Source of the DNA: Rikenellaceae bacterium
GTDB taxonomy: Bacteria > Bacteroidota > Bacteroidia > Bacteroidales > UBA932
Direction: 5' to 3'
NCBI GenBank assembly: GCA_003542575.1
Contig: DPKJ01000014.1
Location: 424,566-488,565, forward strand
Length of the DNA stretch: 64,000 nt
This document shows, piece by piece, positions 34,774 through 43,776 of this stretch (position 1 is its first letter; every line of letters begins with the position of its first letter). A program made the position numbers and the translations under genes. The notes beneath the pieces are model-generated. The model was not told the origin of the DNA. It was given only the letters and a program-made list of their open reading frames with translations, and did no database searches.

Positions 34774-35736
34774 TTATCTGTTAAGTTCTTTCCATGCAAG
34801 GGCCGATGAACCCAGGATTGCTGCATTGTCCTCATCAAGTCCCGAAAGAAGAAGTTTTACCTTCCCTTTCCACATCTTTAAAAGGTTCTCTTCAAACGCC
34901 CTTTTGGTTGGCTCCAGAATAAGGTTGCCCGATTTAGCCAGCCCCCCAAAGAGGAAAATTGCCTCAGGAGTTGTTATTGCAACTAGATCGGCAAGTGCTT
35001 CTCCAAGAATGCGCCCTGTAGTTTCAAATGCTTCAATAGCGATTTTGTCACCTTTGGTGGCTGCCACTGCTACATCTTTTGACGTCATATTTGCGAATGA
35101 AATATCACGCAGCGAACTTTGGGTGTTCTCATTTGAGAGCAGTTCGAAAGTGGTTTTCTTAATACCTGGTGCAGAGACATAGGTCTCAAGACAACCTCTT
35201 CTACCACAACCACACTGACGTCCACCTCTTTTATAAATGATATGGCCATACTCTCCGGCAAATCCATCATGTCCGTAAAGAACCTCCCCATTAACAACAA
35301 AACCGCTTCCAAGTCCTGTTCCAAGAGTAATTACCACAAAATTCTTCATTCCCTTTGCGCCACCATAAATCATCTCTCCGATGGCTGCAGCATTTGCATC
35401 ATTTGTAAGCACTACCGGTACCCCTCCAAAAAGGATCTTAAGCTTCTCAACTATTGGAAGATTCTCTTTCCAGATAAGGTTTGCAGCAGATTCAATGCAT
35501 CCGGTATAGTAGTTTCCGTTGGGAGCCCCTATGCCTATTCCTGCAATCTTGTGGGGAAAATCAACCTCTTTGGATATCTCCAGAATGCCGTCTCTTATTG
35601 CAATGATAAAGTCGTTGAATTTTTCGTATCTGTTGGTGGGGAAAGTACCGCTCCCATGAATTGTCCCGGATTCATCAACGAGCGCAAAAACGGTGTTGGT
35701 ACCACCTATGTCAATTCCGGCTACAAGTTTTTTCAT
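34774..35736 (-). CDS. ROK family sugar kinase (glucokinase-type)
   Basis: A 320-residue kinase. The ATP-binding start GIDIGGTNTVFALVD and the zinc site CGCGRRGCLETY are typical of ROK kinases, with the catalytic Asp in LTNDANAAAIGE. The EYGHIIY motif is characteristic of glucose or N-acetylmannosamine kinases. It most likely phosphorylates glucose at C6. There is no DNA-binding domain, so it is an enzyme and not a ROK repressor. Confidence 0.92.
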   Translation of the reverse strand: MKKLVAGIDIGGTNTVFALVDESGTIHGSGTFPTNRYEKFNDFIIAIRDGILEISKEVDFPHKIAGIGIGAPNGNYYTGCIESAANLIWKENLPIVEKLKILFGGVPVVLTNDANAAAIGEMIYGGAKGMKNFVVITLGTGLGSGFVVNGEVLYGHDGFAGEYGHIIYKRGGRQCGCGRRGCLETYVSAPGIKKTTFELLSNENTQSSLRDISFANMTSKDVAVAATKGDKIAIEAFETTGRILGEALADLVAITTPEAIFLFGGLAKSGNLILEPTKRAFEENLLKMWKGKVKLLLSGLDEDNAAILGSSALAWKELNR

Positions 35737-35777
35737 AAACGAGGCATTAAATTTGTTCTTAAATTGATATAGAATGA

Positions 35778-35829
35778 CAAAGCTAACAAAAAATAATCAA
35801 TACCATTTAGGATAAAATTGCTATTTTTG
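35778..35829. promoter_or_regulatory. Divergent -7 boxes, ROK kinase and coiled-coil protein
   Basis: The minus strand has TAGCTTTG at 35778-35785 toward the kinase. The plus strand has TATTTTTG at 35822-35829 toward the gene at 35856. No clear -33 box is visible for either. Confidence 0.5.
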
Positions 35830-35855
35830 TAGGACTGAGAAGGCACAAACACAAT

Positions 35856-36728
35856 ATGATTATGGGAAATGAAAAGAATTTAAAGAGACTGGTTATTGCA
35901 ATGGCAGTAGTCGCAGTTATACTGGCAGCAATACTTGCATGGATATGGGTTGAAAAGAACGGAATGGTCAAAGACCTTACGGTTGAGAAAGACCAACTTA
36001 CTACCCAGATGATTCAGCTAAGAGACGACTATGGTATTCTGACAACAAATAACGACAGCTTGAACGCAGAGTTGGACAGAGAGCGCGAAAAGGTAGATCA
36101 GCTAATTGAGCGGATTAAAACCACAGAGGCAACCAACAGATCAAAAATACGTGAATACGAGAAAGAGTTAGGCACTCTCAGGAGTATAATGAGAACATAC
36201 ATTCAGCAGATTGACTCACTTAATACACTAAATATCTCTCTGAGGAAAGATGTTGCTGTGGCAAAAGATGAGGCCAAAGAGTCCAGACAGAGATACGATC
36301 AGCTGATTACCACCACAGAGGAGTATGCAAAAAAGGTAGAGGTTGGCTCTGTACTTAAAGGTAGAGGATTTGTTATGACGGCAATAAACTCTTCTGACAA
36401 AGATACTGACAGAAGTAGCAGAGCTGCAAAGCTTAAAACCTGTCTTAATCTGGTAGAGAACACAATCGCGATAAAGGGTCCAAGAAGAATTTACATCAGG
36501 GTAAAAGGTCCGGATGGTATTCTTATGACCAACTCTCAACAGCAAATATTCACCTCAGCAGGCGAACAGATGATCTACTCTGCTGTAAGGGAGGTTGATT
36601 ACCAGGGGAGCGAGCTGGAGGTTTGCATATTCTTTGCAAGCAATCAGCCTTATGTTAAAGGGGTATATACTGTAGATGTCTTTACCGAAGAGTCAAAACT
36701 GGGAAGCACCGATCTGCTTCTTAGATAA
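35856..36728 (+). CDS. Membrane-anchored coiled-coil protein, unknown
   Basis: This 290-residue protein has a short cytoplasmic N-terminus, one membrane helix (about residues 11-31), a long coiled coil (about 35-155) with a heptad-like pattern of Leu and charged residues, and a compact C-terminal domain (about 165-290). The last domain includes IKGPRRIYIRVKGPDGI and looks like a beta-rich fold. It has no named family that I recognise. It precedes hemW by 2 bases. The layout suggests a spacer or scaffold. Confidence 0.75.
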   Translation: MIMGNEKNLKRLVIAMAVVAVILAAILAWIWVEKNGMVKDLTVEKDQLTTQMIQLRDDYGILTTNNDSLNAELDREREKVDQLIERIKTTEATNRSKIREYEKELGTLRSIMRTYIQQIDSLNTLNISLRKDVAVAKDEAKESRQRYDQLITTTEEYAKKVEVGSVLKGRGFVMTAINSSDKDTDRSSRAAKLKTCLNLVENTIAIKGPRRIYIRVKGPDGILMTNSQQQIFTSAGEQMIYSAVREVDYQGSELEVCIFFASNQPYVKGVYTVDVFTEESKLGSTDLLLR

Positions 36729-36730
36729 TT

Positions 36731-37867
36731 TTGGCCGGGATATACATACACATTCCCTTCTGCTCTCAGTTTTGCAGTTACTGTGATTTTTACTCTGTGA
36801 ATCAGACAGAAAAGGTGGATGATTTTACAGAGGCTCTTGTAAAAGAGATAGTTATTAGGTCAAATGATTTAAAAAACAAGGGGTTATCCGTCAATACCGT
36901 TTATTTCGGTGGCGGAACCCCTTCTTTAATTAGCATCCCATCTCTTAAAGCAATTCTAAGCGCTCTCTATGAGAACTACCCACTATCTCCAGCCGGAGTT
37001 AAAGAGCGGACAATTGAGGTAAACCCTGACGATATCACCACTCAATACCTCGACGGCCTTAGGGAGTGTGGGTTTAACCGCCTGAGCATGGGCATTCAGT
37101 CATTCAGTGACCAGCACCTTAAATGGATGAACAGACGGCACAACACCCAAACGGCACTTAACTCATTTGAGCTGGCCCGTAAAGCCGGTTTTTCAAACAT
37201 AAGCATAGATCTTATTTTTGGATTTGAGATGCTCACAACCAAAGAGTGGAAAGAGAATCTTCTTAAAGCAATCTCCCTTTCACCGGAACACATATCTGCC
37301 TACCAGATGAGCATCGAAAAAGGGACAACACTTCACCGAAACTACATTAAGGGCGCATACCTCCAACCACCGGATGAATCATCAGCCAGACAGTACTCTA
37401 TGCTACAGGAAGAGCTGGCAAAGGGCGGTTACATTCAGTATGAGATATCAAGTTTTTGCAAACCGGGGCTCTACTCGCAACACAACAGCTCCTACTGGGA
37501 TTTTACACCATATTTCGGATTCGGGCCATCTGCACACTCTTTTGACGGCACTTTCCGTCACCGTAATTTCTCCTCGCTTGCAAAGTATATTAAAACAATG
37601 AAAGCAGGCGAAAGCTTTGGGCCCTCTCATAAGCAGAGTCTAAAGGAAAGATTTAACGAATATATAATGCTCTCCCTGAGAAGAACAGAGGGGATAGACA
37701 AGGAGGTTCTTGAAAAATCATTTAAGAAATTTATAAAACATCAATTCCAGTCTGAACTTGGCAGGTTAACTGAGGCCGGATTCCTTTTGGAAGAGTCCGG
37801 AAAAATAAGAATCCCGCCGGAACATCTATTTGTCTCCGACGGGATAATAAGGGATCTTTTTGTCTGA
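36731..37867 (+). CDS. hemW: Heme chaperone HemW (radical SAM)
   Basis: This 378-residue protein has a TTG start that lies 2 bases after the preceding stop. The radical SAM cluster motif FCSQFCSYC (CxxxCxxC, Cys 11, 15, 18) and IYIHIPFC are family hallmarks, with GGGTPSLI further on. The HemW C-terminal domain follows (ISAYQMSIEKGTTL). HemW binds heme and delivers it to respiratory enzymes. It was long called an oxygen-independent coproporphyrinogen oxidase-like protein. It converges on sdhC with a 9-base gap. Confidence 0.93.
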   Translation: MAGIYIHIPFCSQFCSYCDFYSVNQTEKVDDFTEALVKEIVIRSNDLKNKGLSVNTVYFGGGTPSLISIPSLKAILSALYENYPLSPAGVKERTIEVNPDDITTQYLDGLRECGFNRLSMGIQSFSDQHLKWMNRRHNTQTALNSFELARKAGFSNISIDLIFGFEMLTTKEWKENLLKAISLSPEHISAYQMSIEKGTTLHRNYIKGAYLQPPDESSARQYSMLQEELAKGGYIQYEISSFCKPGLYSQHNSSYWDFTPYFGFGPSAHSFDGTFRHRNFSSLAKYIKTMKAGESFGPSHKQSLKERFNEYIMLSLRRTEGIDKEVLEKSFKKFIKHQFQSELGRLTEAGFLLEESGKIRIPPEHLFVSDGIIRDLFV

Positions 37868-37876
37868 AAGGGAGGT

Positions 37877-38539
37877 CTAAATAATTCCGTTTGCCTTAAG
37901 ATAGGAGAAAATTGCAATTGTGCTGAATCCCAGAGCAATTACAGTCGAATAAAGATAAGAAACGACCTTTAATCTGCCCAACCATTTACTGTTGTTTGCA
38001 CCTAAAGTCTGAAAAGCACTCCAGAATCCGTGAGTAAGGTGAAACCACAAAGCTGCAAACCACACAAGGTAGACAAGAGTTATCCAGATGTTCCCAAAGG
38101 TTTGTTCCATGAGAATATTGCCATTCTCTGCGTGACCTCCGGTAAATTCAGGAAGTTGCATTTTAGCCCAAAAGTGAGACAGGTGCAACACCAGAACACC
38201 AAAGATTATAACACCCAGAACAAACATATTCTGTGAGGCCCAGGAGTCACCCTGAGTTGCGTTTGCAACCTCGTACCTCTGACTGCCTCTTGCTTTCATG
38301 TTATAGCGGGTAAGGTATGCGGCATAAATTATATGGATTACAAATCCGGCAGCAAGAACCGGTACCATTGCCACAATAAATGGAGACCCCATGAATTCTA
38401 TGACAGCATCAAATGCCTCAGGTCCGAAAAGATATGCCGAGTTGGCAAGCATGTGAATGAATAGAAATAAAATAAGAAAAAGGCCTGTAATACTCATTAT
38501 GAGTTTTTTGCCTATTGATGAGGTGAGAATATTTCCCAT
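37877..38539 (-). CDS. sdhC: Succinate dehydrogenase/fumarate reductase cytochrome b subunit
   Basis: This 220-residue protein has five membrane helices and the His residues expected for two heme b groups (FLFIHMLANSAYLFG, GFVIHIIYAAYLTRY, VLHLSHFW, WFHLTHGFWSAFQ). It anchors the Bacteroidetes SQR/QFR complex. The usual neighbours for the flavoprotein and iron-sulfur subunits are not here: the minus strand ends into hemW. The -7 box TATCTTTG on the minus strand (38586-38593) lies 46 bases upstream of its start. Confidence 0.93.
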   Translation of the reverse strand: MGNILTSSIGKKLIMSITGLFLILFLFIHMLANSAYLFGPEAFDAVIEFMGSPFIVAMVPVLAAGFVIHIIYAAYLTRYNMKARGSQRYEVANATQGDSWASQNMFVLGVIIFGVLVLHLSHFWAKMQLPEFTGGHAENGNILMEQTFGNIWITLVYLVWFAALWFHLTHGFWSAFQTLGANNSKWLGRLKVVSYLYSTVIALGFSTIAIFSYLKANGII

Positions 38540-38585
38540 ATTAAAATGTGTTATTGATTGAAGGTTACCCTCTGATTAACCCCCG

Positions 38586-38633
38586 CAAAGATATACCGTT
38601 GCTTGTTAATTTCATAATCTTTAAGTATTTTTG
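38586..38633. promoter_or_regulatory. Divergent promoters, sdhC and pyrH
   Basis: The minus strand has TATCTTTG at 38586-38593 (toward sdhC). The plus strand has CTTG at 38602-38605, a 20-base spacer and TATTTTTG at 38626-38633 (toward pyrH, start 38679). Confidence 0.6.
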
Positions 38634-38678
38634 TTCGGATAAACACACTCAGTTAGAGGGTAAAAAAACTCTTTTCAA

Positions 38679-39386
38679 ATGAAATACAACAAAGTGCTTC
38701 TCAAATTAAGCGGCGAAAGCCTGGGAGGAAATTCCGGCGGTGGGCTGGACGAAGATATCCTCGCAGTGTACGCAAAAGAGGTGGCAGAGGTGGTTAAATC
38801 GGGTACCGGAGTATCAATTGTAGTTGGTGGAGGAAACATCTTCAGGGGGCTCTCAGGAGTAGGAAAAGGGTTTGACAGGGTAAAAGGTGACCAAATGGGT
38901 ATGCTGGCTACTGTTATCAACAGCATCGCTCTTTCGCTGGCAATCAAGGCTGAAGGTCTTGAATCGGAAGTTTTTACTGCAACGCCAATGGAGCCCTTTG
39001 CAAAATACTACGAAAGAGACACAGCTCTTGCACTGTTAGAGAGCGGCGGAGTAGCAATTATTGCAGGAGGAACAGGCAACCCCTTTTTCACAACAGACTC
39101 TGCGGCAGCTCTTAGAGCAGCAGAACTGGGTGTAAATGCGTTACTCAAAGGCACCCGGGTAGATGGGGTTTACAATTCAGATCCTGAAAAAGACCCTAAC
39201 GCGGTAAAATTCTCTACGCTTTCATACACAAAGGCACTCGCAGACAATTTGAAAATTATGGACATGACAGCATTTGCACTCTGTCGTGAGAATAAAATAC
39301 CTATAGTCGTATTTGATATTAACCGAAAGGGAAATCTTATTAAAATTGTAAAGGGAGAAGAGGTAGGTACTTTAATAAAAGAATAA
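38679..39386 (+). CDS. pyrH: UMP kinase
   Basis: This 235-residue amino-acid-kinase-fold enzyme makes UDP from UMP. The phosphate loop KLSGESLGG and VVGGGNIFRG (about residues 8-16 and 46-55) are intact, as is the nucleotide site GTGNPFFTTDSAA. Bacterial UMP kinases are homohexamers that respond to GTP and UTP. It is followed after 15 bases by frr, the usual bacterial order (pyrH-frr). Confidence 0.97.
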   Translation: MKYNKVLLKLSGESLGGNSGGGLDEDILAVYAKEVAEVVKSGTGVSIVVGGGNIFRGLSGVGKGFDRVKGDQMGMLATVINSIALSLAIKAEGLESEVFTATPMEPFAKYYERDTALALLESGGVAIIAGGTGNPFFTTDSAAALRAAELGVNALLKGTRVDGVYNSDPEKDPNAVKFSTLSYTKALADNLKIMDMTAFALCRENKIPIVVFDINRKGNLIKIVKGEEVGTLIKE

Positions 39387-39401
39387 TTAAATATTAAAAT
39401 T

Positions 39402-39968
39402 ATGGATATAAGTAAGCAAAAAGAGGTAATTTCAGCATCAAAGGAGCGTATGGACAAAGCGCTTTTACACCTCGAAGAGGAGCTTAAAAGCTATCGTGCC
39501 GGTAAGGCAAACCCTGCAGTTTTTAACAACATCATGGTTGACTACTATGGAAATCCTACACCTGTACCTCAGGTAGCGAGTGTTACTACACCAGATGCCA
39601 AGACAATGATCATTCAGCCCTGGGACAAGAAGATGATTGCACCTATAGAGAAGGCAATAATGGTTGCAAATATCGGTTTCACCCCTCAGAATAATGGTGA
39701 GCATATAAGAATAAATGTTCCGCCGTTAACTGAGGAGCGCCGTAAGGAGCTTGTAAAAAAGGTTAAAGCCGAAGGTGAAACAGCAAAAATCAGTATCAGA
39801 AACGCCAGAAGAGACGGTGTTGAGCTTCTCAAAAAGTATCAGAAAGATGGTCTTCCGGAAGATGTGGTTAAAGATGGTGAGGCTGCAATTCAAAAAGAGA
39901 CAGACAATTACAACAAAAAAGTAGACGAATCTCTTGCTCACAAAGAGAAAGAAATTATGACTGTCTGA
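39402..39968 (+). CDS. frr: Ribosome recycling factor
   Basis: A 188-residue protein (about 185 is normal) that splits the ribosome after termination together with EF-G. The core LRTGRANP-type loop reads YRAGKANPAVF, and the signature RINVPPLTEERRKEL is intact. It follows pyrH on the same transcript and ends at a strong terminator. Confidence 0.97.
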   Translation: MDISKQKEVISASKERMDKALLHLEEELKSYRAGKANPAVFNNIMVDYYGNPTPVPQVASVTTPDAKTMIIQPWDKKMIAPIEKAIMVANIGFTPQNNGEHIRINVPPLTEERRKELVKKVKAEGETAKISIRNARRDGVELLKKYQKDGLPEDVVKDGEAAIQKETDNYNKKVDESLAHKEKEIMTV

Positions 39969-40016
39969 TAAAATTCTGATTATCGGAAAATTATTCAATC
40001 ACATTAAGAATTTCCG

Positions 40017-40045
40017 ATGGCCTCATTTAGAGGCCATTATTTTTT
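40017..40045 (+). terminator. Strong terminator after frr
   Basis: An 8-base-pair perfect stem (40017-40024 with 40030-40037) and a 5-base loop lead into TATTTTTT. Just before it a second inverted repeat (39982-39989 with 40011-40018) overlaps the first stem by two bases, so both could not form at once in full. Confidence 0.85.
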
Positions 40046-40101
40046 ACAGGGCATGATTTTTGTTAGTAAAAATTCTGCAACTTCCCCATAATCAAATTCA
40101 T

Positions 40102-41325
40102 ATGGTATCAATGACAAAAGCCCTCCTTCTAGTACTTGTGGTTCTAAGTACCGCTTGTCAACGCAATCATAATACCCAACCAAAAGATTTAAGAATAATT
40201 GACGTTGAAGGCGGAGTTGGTAAGGGTAGGTTGGTGAAATTGTCTGAGATAGCTGAGTCAATTGAATATATTCCGCTTGAGACAAATAGTGAATCTGTTG
40301 TTGGAAAAATATTCGCTCACAGAATTTTCTACGAGAAAAGGTTTTTTTATTTGATGGAGCAAAACAGGTCGATAATCATTCATGACAATGATGGGAAATA
40401 TTTTAATAAAATAAACAAACTTGGCCGAGGACCCCAGGAGTATGATGGTGTAAGTGATATCAATATAGATTTAATAACAGGCAATCTTCATATAATGACA
40501 CAGAATAGAATTCTTGAATATTCTATTAATGGTGATTTTATCAGAATTGTCAATTTTAGAAATAACACTTTATTAAACGATCAGATTCCAAATAAAGCGC
40601 AGAAGATAGGTAGTAATTATTTTCTACTTGCGCATATTACCAAAAGAACAAAACACTCAGGTTTTATAATTGACTCTGCATCAAACATATTAAAAAGTAT
40701 TTACTATCCTGAATCCCAATATGAAATATATAAAAGAAGCCCGGACCTTATTATGCAGCCAGTATCATTTATGTATAAAGAGAATGTCAGATTAATTAAA
40801 GGGTATAGTCAAGAGATATTAAGTATTAGCGAAGACTTCAGAATAGATACTGCCTACATTTTAAATTATGGGAAATACTCTGTTGACCTAAACAACAGTA
40901 GCCACTTATTATCACGAGCTCCTTATATATGGCCGAGGTTTAAAATTTTCGAAAGCGACCAATATTTATTTATGTTTTTTCATGTTGGGCCATTGGCTGA
41001 TAAGCCAGCTAAAATGATTGGCACGAGAGGAAATCAATATGATTATCAACACGACTGCTCCTTCTTCAACAAGAAAACAGGTGAGTTTCAATTCATACAT
41101 CAGCCCGAAATCAACCAACTAGGGTTTGTGGAGGACTTTGAAGGGGGCCCTGCTGTGTGGCCAAAATATGTGAGTTCAGACGGCTATATGATAACATATA
41201 TGTATGCACACGAGTTTAAAGCCCACGCAGAAACCCACGAAGTGTCAGAGAGATTTAAAAGAATTGCAGATAGTATTAAAGATACCGACAACCCGGTGAT
41301 TGTAAGGGTTAAGCTTAAACAATAA
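40102..41325 (+). CDS. 6-bladed beta-propeller lipoprotein
   Basis: The start is ATG 40102 or 40111 (about 407 residues). Both give a lipoprotein signal with lipobox LSTAC. The opening IIDVEGGVGKGRLVKLSEIA and YIPLETNSES belongs to the 6-bladed beta-propeller family (NHL-like repeats) common in Bacteroides, and GRGPQEYDGVSDI is its conserved blade motif. By eye the gene is more AT-rich than its neighbours, which hints at a different history. It is bounded by the frr terminator and a convergent hairpin, so it is a one-gene unit. Ligand and role are unknown. Confidence 0.8.
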   Translation: MVSMTKALLLVLVVLSTACQRNHNTQPKDLRIIDVEGGVGKGRLVKLSEIAESIEYIPLETNSESVVGKIFAHRIFYEKRFFYLMEQNRSIIIHDNDGKYFNKINKLGRGPQEYDGVSDINIDLITGNLHIMTQNRILEYSINGDFIRIVNFRNNTLLNDQIPNKAQKIGSNYFLLAHITKRTKHSGFIIDSASNILKSIYYPESQYEIYKRSPDLIMQPVSFMYKENVRLIKGYSQEILSISEDFRIDTAYILNYGKYSVDLNNSSHLLSRAPYIWPRFKIFESDQYLFMFFHVGPLADKPAKMIGTRGNQYDYQHDCSFFNKKTGEFQFIHQPEINQLGFVEDFEGGPAVWPKYVSSDGYMITYMYAHEFKAHAETHEVSERFKRIADSIKDTDNPVIVRVKLKQ

Positions 41326-41355
41326 AAAACAGACTGCCTTTGGCAGCCTGTTTTT
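41325..41355. terminator. Two-way terminator between propeller gene and pgk
   Basis: A stem of AAACAG and CTGCC halves with one internal mismatch closes a TTT loop and is flanked by A5-6 and T5 runs. This gives a U-tract on either strand, fitting the two convergent genes. Confidence 0.82.
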
Positions 41356-41385
41356 ATCAAATTTTATTCTTGTCTTAGAGTATTT

Positions 41386-42645
41386 TTAACTCTCCTTTAT
41401 GGCGGCAATACCCGGAAGTTCAATTCCCTCAAGATATTCAAGCATTGCACCGCCACCTGTAGAGACATAGCTTACTTTGTTGGCAAAACCCATCTGGGTA
41501 ACTGCTGCCACAGAGTCGCCTCCGCCCACAAGTGTGAATACACCATGAGAGGTAATATCTGCGAGTATCTCTGCAATTTTGTTGGTTCCGTTTGCAAAAG
41601 CAGGCATCTCAAATACACCAACAGGTCCGTTCCAAAGCACAGTTTTAGAAGCTCTAAGAACCTCTTCCCACTCTTTAAGTGTAGATGGGGCGGCATCCAT
41701 TCCAAGCCATCCTTCAGGGATATTATTGTCGGGGCAGATTACGGTTTTAGCATCATTGCTGAATGAGTCAGCAGCAATAACCTCTCCCGAATAGTATAGT
41801 TTTACACCTTTTGCTTTTGCTTTCTCAAGAATCGAGAGAGCAAGTTCCATCTGGTCTTCTTCGCAAAGAGAGTTGCCAATTTTTCCGCCCTGAGCCTTTA
41901 CAAAAGTAAAGACCATTCCACCGCCAATAATCATGTTATCAACAACATCAAACAGTTTCTCTATGATTGCAATCTTTGATGATACTTTTGCTCCTCCGAT
42001 AATTGCAGTAACAGGGTGTTCAGGTGATTTCAGTACTTTATCAATTGCCTTTATCTCGCCCTCCATTACATATCCAAACATTTTGTCGTTAGGGAAATGC
42101 TTGGCTATAAGAGCTGTAGAGGCGTGCGCACGGTGTGCTGTGCCAAATGCGTCGTTTATGTAACAGTCTGCATAAGAGGCCAGTTTTTTGGTAAACTCCT
42201 TCTGTTTCTCCTTCATCTCTGCCTTTGCAGCCTTCTTAACCTCGTCAGTTACATCCTCTGCAAGACCGCGTGGTTTACCCTCCTCCTCTGCATAAAAACG
42301 AAGGTTCTCAAGCAACAATACTTCACCCGGTTTGAGTGAGGCAGAGAGCTCCTTGGCATCCTCTCCCATGCAATCGGTTGCAAATTTTACTTTAGCTCCC
42401 AGTTTCTCTTCAATTGCAGGTATAATATGCTTAAGGGAGTACTTATCTGTTGGGCCTTTCGGACGTCCGAGGTGTGACATAATAATCAGAGACCCTCCCT
42501 TCTCCAGAACCTTTTTAAGGGTTGGAATGGCTGCTCTGATGCGGGTGTCGTCAGTAATCTGAAATGATTCGTTAAGAGGGACATTAAAGTCCACCCTTAC
42601 TATCGCTCTTTTTCCAGTAAAGTTGTAATTGTCAATGTTTTGCAT
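41386..42645 (-). CDS. pgk: Phosphoglycerate kinase
   Basis: A 419-residue glycolytic enzyme that makes ATP from 1,3-bisphosphoglycerate. RVDFNVPLNE near residue 18 and MSHLGRPKG near residue 57 form the substrate site. The nucleotide site is in GGGDSVAAV near the C-terminus. A Lys-rich insert (KAAKAEMKEKQKEF, about residues 138-151) makes it longer than the E. coli enzyme (387), as in other Bacteroidales. It is a single-gene unit. Confidence 0.97.
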   Translation of the reverse strand: MQNIDNYNFTGKRAIVRVDFNVPLNESFQITDDTRIRAAIPTLKKVLEKGGSLIIMSHLGRPKGPTDKYSLKHIIPAIEEKLGAKVKFATDCMGEDAKELSASLKPGEVLLLENLRFYAEEEGKPRGLAEDVTDEVKKAAKAEMKEKQKEFTKKLASYADCYINDAFGTAHRAHASTALIAKHFPNDKMFGYVMEGEIKAIDKVLKSPEHPVTAIIGGAKVSSKIAIIEKLFDVVDNMIIGGGMVFTFVKAQGGKIGNSLCEEDQMELALSILEKAKAKGVKLYYSGEVIAADSFSNDAKTVICPDNNIPEGWLGMDAAPSTLKEWEEVLRASKTVLWNGPVGVFEMPAFANGTNKIAEILADITSHGVFTLVGGGDSVAAVTQMGFANKVSYVSTGGGAMLEYLEGIELPGIAAIKES

Positions 42646-42755
42646 ATGGAAAAATTATTAATGGATTGTATAACCAGGCTGCAAAAATAAGAATATTCTC
42701 AGAAAATTACTACCTTCGTTGATCATTAATTAACAAATTAAAACCATATTTTGCC

Positions 42756-43688
42756 ATGTTACTTGAGTCTCCCCAAAAATGGAGTGATTATGAGCTGATT
42801 GATTCAGGAGAATTTGAAAAGCTGGAGAGATTCGGCAAATATTTTATAATAAGGCCCGAGCCTAAGGCTCTTTGGAACAGGCAACTCTCAGAAAGAGAGT
42901 GGATGACAATGGCTCACACCCGTTTTACCACCGGAGCAGGGTTTGGAAAATCAGGAAAGGAGGATTCGGGTTCCTGGCATCAGTTGAAGAAGATGCCGGA
43001 GCAGTGGCTGATTGCTTATAAAAAGGGAGGGCTTGATTTTAATTTACGCCTTGGCCTTACCGCTTTCAAGCATGTGGGGGTATTTCCTGAGCAGGCTCCT
43101 AACTGGGATTATATTTACAATGAGACTCTTGCTATTGCCAAGAGTAACAAACTGTCAGAAATGGCACCACCAAAGGTTCTAAACCTGTTTGCATACACCG
43201 GAGCAGCATCGCTTGCGGCTAAATGTGCCGGGGCAGATGTTACGCACCTTGATTCTGTAAGGCAGGTTGTAACCTGGGCTCGTACCAACATGGAATTAAG
43301 TAATCTTGATAATATAAGGTGGGTAATTGAAGATGCACTTAAGTTTGTCATTCGTGAGGTAAAAAGAGGCAACAAATATCAGGGTATTATAATGGATCCG
43401 CCTGCTTACGGCCACGGTCCTGATGGGGAAAAGTGGAAGCTGGACGAGTTGCTCTACGATATGATGTGTGAAATATCCAGGTTAATGGCATTCAAAGATA
43501 GCTATCTGGTGCTTAACCTCTATTCAAACGGATATTCAGCCTTGCTGTCAGAGACATTGGTTAAAAGCGCTTTCGGCCTGAATCTTCAAAAAGATAGCGG
43601 AGCAGAGATTGAATACGGGGAGCTCTTTCTGGAGGATAGATTTAAAAGAGCATTACCTTTGAGTGTGTTTACCCGCATGAGGCGTTAA
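42756..43688 (+). CDS. Class I SAM-dependent (RNA) methyltransferase, RlmI/RlmK-like
   Basis: This 310-residue enzyme has the SAM motif NLFAYTGAASLAAKCAGADV (about residues 142-161), followed by HLDSVRQ, and the catalytic-loop motif MDPPAYGHG. These fit the COG1092 group of rRNA base methyltransferases. It lacks the N-terminal PUA domain of E. coli RlmI. The target nucleotide cannot be named. It has its own upstream gap of 110 bases. Confidence 0.85.
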   Translation: MLLESPQKWSDYELIDSGEFEKLERFGKYFIIRPEPKALWNRQLSEREWMTMAHTRFTTGAGFGKSGKEDSGSWHQLKKMPEQWLIAYKKGGLDFNLRLGLTAFKHVGVFPEQAPNWDYIYNETLAIAKSNKLSEMAPPKVLNLFAYTGAASLAAKCAGADVTHLDSVRQVVTWARTNMELSNLDNIRWVIEDALKFVIREVKRGNKYQGIIMDPPAYGHGPDGEKWKLDELLYDMMCEISRLMAFKDSYLVLNLYSNGYSALLSETLVKSAFGLNLQKDSGAEIEYGELFLEDRFKRALPLSVFTRMRR

Positions 43689-43776
43689 TATTAAATCATA
43701 TCGCACTTACCAAAATATCCTAACAGAGGGGATAGGTTGAAGAAATAATTTAGATTACAAACGAACATTATAGAAT

